Assembly: GCA_037576215.1 (NCBI GenBank)
Contig: JBANDB010000003.1
Location: forward strand, 806,001 to 870,000
DNA from: Armillaria gallica
Lineage: Eukaryota; Basidiomycota; Agaricomycetes; Agaricales; Physalacriaceae
Length of the DNA stretch: 64,000 nucleotides
Direction of reading: 5' to 3'
The notes beneath the pieces were generated by a model. It searched no databases. It saw only the letters and a program-made list of their open reading frames with translations, and was not told the origin of the DNA. Positions 58,163 to 64,000 of this stretch are shown here, one piece after another; position 1 is the stretch's first letter; every line of letters begins with the position of its first letter. The position numbers and the translations under genes were made by a program.

Positions 58163-58830
58163 ATCACTCCTGTGACTGGCCGGTAATATCCGGGGGTTAA
58201 ATACTCTGCAGTAATTTTACATGTAATTTTCCCAAAAACACGCATGAGAAAACACCTCAAAAAATACATCCCGTATTTTCATTTGTATTTTTTTGGGTAA
58301 TTTGATCCGTATTTGGTGTGAAAACACTTGGTAAAAACACCGGAGGTAATTTCATGCGTCATTACTGGAAGGAAACATGTGTGCAAACATGCCTAGTGTT
58401 TTCATTGGTAATTGTACAAAGAAATTACAGACGTAAACATCGATGAAAACACAAAGGGTGTTTTCATCGGTAATAACTGGGTGGATTATTTCCAAATTTG
58501 GTAGATTTCAGGGTGACTATTACTGATAAAAACACCCTTTGTGTTTTTACTGGTGTTTACGTCCGTAATTTCTGTGTACAATTACCAATGAAAACACCAG
58601 GCATGTTTGCACACATGTTTCCTTCTAGTAATGATGCACGAAATTACCTCCGGTGTTTTTACCAAGTGTTTTCACACCAAATACGGATCAAATTACCCAA
58701 AAAAATACAAATGAAAATACGGGATGTATTTTTTGAGGTGTTTTCTCATGCGTGTTTTTGGGAAAATTACATGTAAAATTACTACAGTGTTTAACCCTCG
58801 GATATTACCGGCCGATCACAGGAGTGCATG
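58163..58830. mobile_element. Foldback (long-inverted-repeat) element, ~0.67 kb
   Basis: Left arm (about 58163-58475) and right arm (about 58515-58830) are inverted copies over about 310 bp with few mismatches. Ends read TCCTGTGA...GGCCGGTAATATCC and GGATATTACCGGCC...TCACAGGA. A spacer of about 40-50 bp separates the arms. It encodes nothing credible; apparent ORFs are mirror images. Nearly the whole element could fold into one hairpin. No clear target duplication found. Confidence 0.88.
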
Positions 58831-58836
58831 CTGCCT

Positions 58837-60255
58837 TGTTGCGCTCCCGTGCTCAAACGGAGTTTCGGGCACAGATTGTATCGTGAAGGGTGAAATGGGC
58901 CGACGGATAAATCAGATCACGAAGGACAAAGTTTTTTTAAAATAATACCTGTCTAGGCTGTTGCTTCGTCAGACGTTCAGCGAATTCGAGGTCGGGTTCA
59001 TCGGATCCCAGTCGAAAACGTTGGAATTATCACCGAGAGCGATTTCCGAGTTGCCTTGCCAGCGGTTGCAATGATGAGCGGCGGTGCGTGTAAAGGAGGC
59101 GAAAGTCTTCTCCCTGCGCAATAGACAGTGTCCTCAACGTTGACGTACTCGGAGTTGAACTTCCAGCTCACTCGTGTCTGTTTCTGTGGGTCAGCAAGCC
59201 ATTGTCTCTGGGGATATATTTTCAGTATAGAGCGGCGTTTTAGCAGAAGCACGTACCTGCGCTTCTGGACCAGCACTTCTGTATGCGAAAAACATTTGAA
59301 CGATGATTGATGACCTATGCAACCAGTGTGGTCGCTCCTGATGTGTTGAATATTGCGAGCTGTGAAAAACAAACTATAGGAAACCGAGGGTGCGAACATT
59401 ACACACGTCATGACTTAGTCTTTGAAAACAACATATCTCAACGTGGCGAGCGAGTAATCTTTGGCGCCTTGTCGCCGGCCTTGATGCCTGACGTCCTGTA
59501 CTCTGTTGTTGCTGAGGATGCGACCACATGTGTCGCCGGTGTCCTTTCGAAAGGTGTACGCGCCACCCTCGGTCCAGCCTTGCGCCGTCGAGCACGTTTG
59601 AGATGGTCTTTGTCAAAGAGCCGGACGCGCATGACCTCAGGTCCGTCAGCCAGTCGGTGCGCAGCTGGATACCTGTGCTGGTAACCTAAAGGAATGGAGA
59701 CAGTGTAGTGATTGACATAGTGAGGGCTCATCGGCGCGAGCGGGATCCAGAGGGACATGTTGATTTTTTTTTGACCAGCAAGTTCCTCGAGTGTCTGCAA
59801 ATGAATTAGCGAGATAGAGAGAGGGGGAGATGACTAGAATTACCTCGAAAATTAGCCCTTTTGAGACGGCTGTATACGGATTCTTATCTACGCCCTTCAA
59901 GGCTTCGTCGATGCTGGTGGCTTTGCTTCAATGTCAGCTCGTAGTCACACAGAGGGGCTGATGCGCACCTTTGGTCGCCGAATATACTTCCCAAAATAAT
60001 CCTGAACGACGCCCGCCATTCACCCCTGGAACGCGATGTTTCCCTCAAAAGCCCTGACCGGTGACCACTCGAGTACGGTGACGCGCGCACCAGCTCCCGT
60101 ACGATGATAGAAATTTTCCAGTTACTATCCTGAAAGCACGAGCGTCGGCGCAGAGAAAAGGTCGTCAAGTTCGCCCGAATCGCTCAGGTTGCTTTCCGTA
60201 AAAGAGTCCACAGCGCAAGGACAAAGTTGGCGAGATGATGTTGATAGTAGTTCAT
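58837..60255 (-). pseudogene. Unrecognised minus-strand gene or remnant
   Basis: Several minus-strand pieces look exonic because GT/AG sites join them: MNYYQHHLANFVLALWTLL (ATG 60255), TGAGARVTVLEWSPVRAFEG, ALKGVDKNPYTAVSKGLIFE joined across an intron (donor near 59842) to TLEELAGQKKINMSLWIPLAP and YVNHYTVSIPLG, then YQHRYPAAHRLADGPEVMRVRLFDKD. Further down comes WLADPQKQTRVSWKFNSEYVN. I cannot connect all pieces in one frame and know no family with these motifs; a stop interrupts the piece near 60030. It is either a diverged multi-exon gene or a decaying one. Confidence 0.35.
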
Positions 60256-60564
60256 TGCAGAGATACTATATGGTCCGATGCTAGTGATAGTTAGGAGTAG
60301 GACGAGCCATGTCTTATGTCAGCATCTCTCCAATCACGATCACGTGTTCGTCTGCGGAGGCGCGACCAAGAACAGTCTCGTGTACTTGCTACTTACGAGA
60401 TTGGCCAGGTTGAAGCTGTACCTTAGCTAAACGCACTAGAATTTTTGTTTAACTTTTCAAGTCACTTCTAGTTTCTTTCCAAGTTAGCCGTCATAAATTC
60501 CAAAACTAAGCTTGTGCGTTCCCAGTAGGGCATAAAAGACTATTCTGGTAACCAGTCCGTACAT

Positions 60565-62153
60565 TCACAAACTCTGTCTCGACATTGAATACAATAACGA
60601 AGCCGCTTGTTCACCGGTGCATCCGAAACATAATAATTGGCCAATGATATAAGGTGGTTTTCTAATTTGAATCCGAGTCAACACTATTACTCGAGCGAGG
60701 CTTCTAGTCCCCTTCAACAAAGTCGTTAGATATGTAAACACAAACATGTACAGGAGATGCTCACCCCATTCAATTACCAGTTTCTTCCCGAAATGACGCA
60801 GCCTCTCGTTGAGGATGGCCTCTGTGGTTGCTTTTGCCTCCATGTCAGTTTGAAAATCCATTGTTAATGATACGATGAATCTTTTCAGCTTGGGGAACCG
60901 CTCCGAAATGAGATCAGACAGTTTCTTCCAATCGAACGACTGGTTAACGACAGTCTCGTCAATGTCCTCAGAATGTTTAGCGTAAAAGTCCATCGTGAGG
61001 GAAGTCATTTTCGGAGCCGGAGGGAGGACCTCTAGCATTCTGCGGCACCAATTCATGGAAAACATAATGTAGGTGGGCATGCCACGCAATCTGATCAGGC
61101 AGAAAGCGAGAGATGTCAACGAAGGAAAAGGCGGGTTTGTAAAGCGAGGCGGGTTTCTCCAGCCTTCTATTGAGAAATGAACAAAAGTCAAGGAAATGTG
61201 AGGGCTACGCACCTGGCCAGTGATTATCATGTCGTGGCGGTTCAATGCTCAGCTCCTGGAGGGACTCGTAGGAAAGGGCGACGAGACGGGTGAATGCCTT
61301 CTGGGAGAAAGGGGGGCTGTCTTCGTAGCGGATAGTCTGAAGATTGGCGGGACATGACACTGCCAGGATGTCATCAACCAACCAGTCCAGTGACGTTTCG
61401 CATTCTTCAATTGATAGCCTACGAAGGTTCGTCATGTCACCGGTAAAGGCAGGGAACTGTTCGGAACTGCCTGCCTCTTCTATGTCGATCCCTTCAATAT
61501 TAAGAATTTCTATCTGGGGGAGGAGTTCAAGGAATTCCTTCGCATCAGAGACGGTTGCAAATCTTCCTTCGAATTGAACTTCCTTTAGGGAACAAAACGT
61601 CGAAAGAAACTGCCGTGTTTCTGGTGTGCAGGATATCGGAATTAATGAGGTTTTCCAGACTAATTTATGCGCTTGTGGCATGTCAGGGAGCCGAATATCC
61701 GAAGGATTGGACAAAGATTCTGGTTCCTCCAGCAGGTTGACCCGATTCCGCCATGATATCTCATCGCGAAGTGCCTCTTCCTTCGAGTGGGTGGGCTTGA
61801 CCTCAAAACGACGTCCAGGTCCAAATCGACCGTCAGGTTCGAACACTACCTCCTTAACAAAAGGAGGTACCTGGGGCAAACGGTATCCGATATCACGCCA
61901 ACGTGTGAAATCTTCGTGGTAGGAGAAATCGGCCATGGAGAAGAGATATCGCAGGGAAGCTACACGCCACAATTTTGATACGCAGGACGACGCGAGCAAA
62001 GAGTTCATGTCATCCCTATTGCTTTCGACGATTTTGTCTATCAACTCAAGGGGAAGTTCGCTTCCGGGTCCTGTTGCTAGATGTTAATTACAGTAAGTGA
62101 ACTGGCACAGACGGTTACGCACCACTTTGAGGGGTGATAGGCTTGGCAGACAT
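60565..62153 (-). CDS. F-box-like protein (multi-exon)
   Basis: Exon 1 is 62123-62153 (MSAKPITPQS), exon 2 is 61214-62076 and exon 3 runs from 61166 down to a stop at 60565. The start of exon 2 gives LPLELIDKIVESNRDDMNSLLASSCVSKLWRVASLRYLF, an F-box-like helix bundle (LPxEL...I...L..C..V...W). The rest is about 400 residues with weak leucine-rich spacing (LQTIRYEDS, LQELSIEP, PSLTSLAFCLIRLRG), typical of the large Agaricomycete F-box family. F-box proteins recruit substrates to SCF ubiquitin ligases. An intron may remove part of exon 3 near 60710-60765, leaving the C-terminus uncertain. The gene shows no link to the metabolite cluster. Confidence 0.7.
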
Positions 62154-63037
62154 TTCTTTCTGTGATATCAAGTTAGGATGGGCTCAGCTATCGAGATATG
62201 CGTTCAGGAGCAACAGTTAGCCCGGGCGGGGTATTATTCGTCGCCGTAGTTGAAAGAGAGTTACAATGTTAGACATCTGCACCGATGTCTCGACTCTTTT
62301 ATGAATCAGTATCTGCTGAGACTCATCGGTACCGAATCAGTAATGCTCTTTCGGCCAAGGGTTGATGGCGACGAGACTGGCAAGCATCTCGAGAGACGCA
62401 CAGATATGGAACAGTTCCCTGTCTTCGGAAACTTGGAAGGTTACTTAGAAAAGTATTTTCGGCTTATTTTACATAAAATATTGTTTCAATTTTTCGAGCC
62501 AATGAATCACGTGCACCGTGTATCTGCTTCGCTCACTGCTCATCAACGTCAACTAGTACTCTCATGCATCGTCTTAGTTTGCGTTTACTTCCAAGTGTAC
62601 ATCCTGTGAAGGAAACTGAAAACTTCTTCTTCAACAACTCCCACGTCCTGCAAATGCCGTTCTCGATTGTGTAGCTGATGGACATTGTCATATTGCGAGC
62701 GCCCAAATTGAAGCACACCGTGTCTGGAGCGAATGTTGAGATGTTTGGAGTCGTGGCGGCTCTATGGTCCAGGTGCGTGATAAATTGCTGTTCTATCTGC
62801 TGTTTTCCTGATACATGTTCTGTCAGTGTAAGCACGCTCACGGGAATAACGATGTGACCTGCGCGACGACCTTGGTCTCCATTGAAATTCAAAAATAGCC
62901 TTTGCTTTGCGATGAAGTTTGTGTCGGGGTCCTTTTTCACGGCGTCCCCGAAGGCTTATTCAGATTTCTACCCATTAGTAATCCACGATTCCAAACTATA
63001 TATACACTTTCATCGCCGGTACGACCTCAAGCCCTCG
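62154..63037. other. Intergenic; one doubtful 135-codon minus-strand ORF
   Basis: A minus-strand frame at 62533-62940 (MKKDPDTNFIAKQRLFLNFNGD...) is the longest open stretch but has no known motif and would run divergently from the reductase at 63038. TATATATA at 62997-63004 is the likely core promoter of that reductase. Confidence 0.4.
62997..63004 (+). promoter_or_regulatory. TATA box of the SDR gene
   Basis: TATATATA ending 33 bp before ATG 63038. Confidence 0.5.
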
Positions 63038-64000
63038 ATGCCATCAATCAGCCCTCCTAGCAAAATTCTCGTCTCCGGTGCCAATGGCTACATTGCAATA
63101 TGGATCGTTCGTACCCTCTTGGAAAGAGGCTTTGCAGTGCGAGGGACGGTGCGCAGCGAGGCGAAAGGCGAACATTTGAAGAACACCTTCAAGTCGTATG
63201 GCAACAAGCTGGAAATCGTCGTTGTTGACGATATCACCAAGGTGAGCGTCTATAGTTCTCTCTAATGAGCAGATCCTGACGGTCAAGACAGGACGGGGCT
63301 TTCGATGAAGCAGTTAAGGGTGTGGATGCGATCGCTCATACAGCGTCGCCCGTCCAGTTGAGCGTGGGCGACCCTCAAGGTGTGTACTGCCTTCCTGACT
63401 GTCGGTTTGTCATCTCATTGCGTGCAGAGCTTATCGTACCTGCTGTGAAGGGCACAGTAGGCATGCTGACCAGTGCCGCCAAATATGGGTGCGAACATAT
63501 TCACTGATTTAAAATATTTGTTGCTCAACATCGCGCAGATCGTCTGTACGGCGCATCGTCGTCACATCTTCGTGTGCTGCAATTATGCGGTCGGAGCCAG
63601 GGACTATCACCTTATCAGAAGTCGACTGGAACGAGCAATCACCAAAGGAAGTAGAGGAGAAAGGCGTAGATGCGTCGCCACTTGTTAAATATCGTGCGTC
63701 CAAGGCACTGGCAGAGAGAGGTACTGTGGTCTTCCTGGACGAGGTGCACACATGCTGATGCCGACCCGAAGCGGCTTGGGATTTCTATGAGAAACACAGG
63801 TCGGAATTTGCATGGGACCTAACCGTGATAAACCCGCCATGGGTATTTGGGGTAAGCGGTCGCCGCATACATTAGAATATTATCTGACCCCTCTTGTCAG
63901 CCCTTCATCCACGACGTGCCCACTCTCAATGCCCTCAATGCCTCCTCAAAAATGTGGTACGACACTGTAGTCCAGGAGGACCTGGGTGGGTTGTCTGCAA
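63038..64000 (+). CDS. Extended short-chain reductase (dihydroflavonol-4-reductase / GRE2-like), 3' end beyond window
   Basis: NAD(P)H-dependent carbonyl reductase of the extended SDR superfamily. Starts MPSISPPSKILVSGANGYIA (ATG 63038-63040), with the Rossmann motif GxNGYIA. Exon 1 ends 63241 and exon 2 begins 63292 (DGAFDEAVKGVDAIAHTASPV). Later exons give ELIVPAVKGTVGMLTSAAKYG, VRRIVVTSSCAAI (catalytic Ser), and VKYRASKALAERA with the catalytic Tyr and Lys in YxxxK. DFYEKHRSEFAWDLTVINPPWVFG and PFIHDVPTLNALNASSKMWYDTV follow, running off the right edge. All breaks match 45-60-bp introns. It could reduce an aldehyde or ketone in the cluster, but distance (6 kb past the old yellow enzyme, with an F-box gene between) makes that uncertain. 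Confidence 0.87.

Noticed and set aside
58498..58945. ORFs of 92 and 73 codons in the foldback element
   Set aside because: Parts repeat as mirror images on the other strand within the palindrome; no family.
1..64000. CRISPR arrays, bacterial operons, Shine-Dalgarno sites, rho-independent terminators
   Set aside because: None seen; the window is eukaryotic nuclear DNA with spliceosomal introns.

Overview
The window reads as nuclear DNA of an Agaricomycete (mushroom-forming basidiomycete). The evidence is genes broken by many introns of about 45-60 bp with GT..AG ends, chromodomain and marY1-like Ty3/gypsy retrotransposons, lineage-typical families (DUF6534 membrane proteins, paired GMC oxidoreductases, OrdA-like P450s, F-box proteins) and a tRNA-Pro with a short intron.

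Region 1 (1-18273) is retrotransposon. Positions 1-~4376 are the 3' part of a broken chromodomain Ty3/gypsy element. Positions 4821-18273 are one complete 13.45-kb Ty3/gypsy element: both LTRs are 298 bp, begin TG and end CA, and are flanked by the 5-bp target duplication CCCTC. The LTRs differ at 17 sites. The polyprotein carries ten in-frame TGA stops and no TAA or TAG, and the protease aspartate has become Asn, so the copy is dead.

Region 2 (18274-21438) is gene-poor and holds degenerate repeats, including a ~0.3-kb tandem repeat.

Region 3 (21439-~51000, with 55775-56990 and possibly the reductase at 63038) looks like a specialised-metabolite gene cluster. In order: secreted GMC oxidoreductase (-), P450 (+), isoprenylcysteine-methyltransferase-like gene (+), second GMC oxidoreductase (-), two tandem copies of a block holding a DUF6534 membrane-protein gene and a SAM methyltransferase gene, an intact 280-aa UbiA-superfamily enzyme (-), P450 (+) and P450 (-). 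An intact old yellow enzyme lies 5 kb further on, and a decayed relative of it sits inside the first duplicated block. A UbiA enzyme building a prenylated or terpene skeleton, then oxidised by three P450s and two GMC flavoenzymes, reduced by the old yellow enzyme and methylated, is a coherent inferred pathway. The product cannot be read from the sequence.

Region 4 (51-64 kb) holds a ~0.7-kb direct repeat flanking a 172-aa orphan ORF, the old yellow enzyme, a MITE with ~20-bp terminal inverted repeats, an intron-containing tRNA-Pro(TGG), a ~0.67-kb near-perfect foldback palindrome, an unrecognised minus-strand gene or remnant, an F-box-like gene, and the start of an extended short-chain reductase that runs off the right edge.
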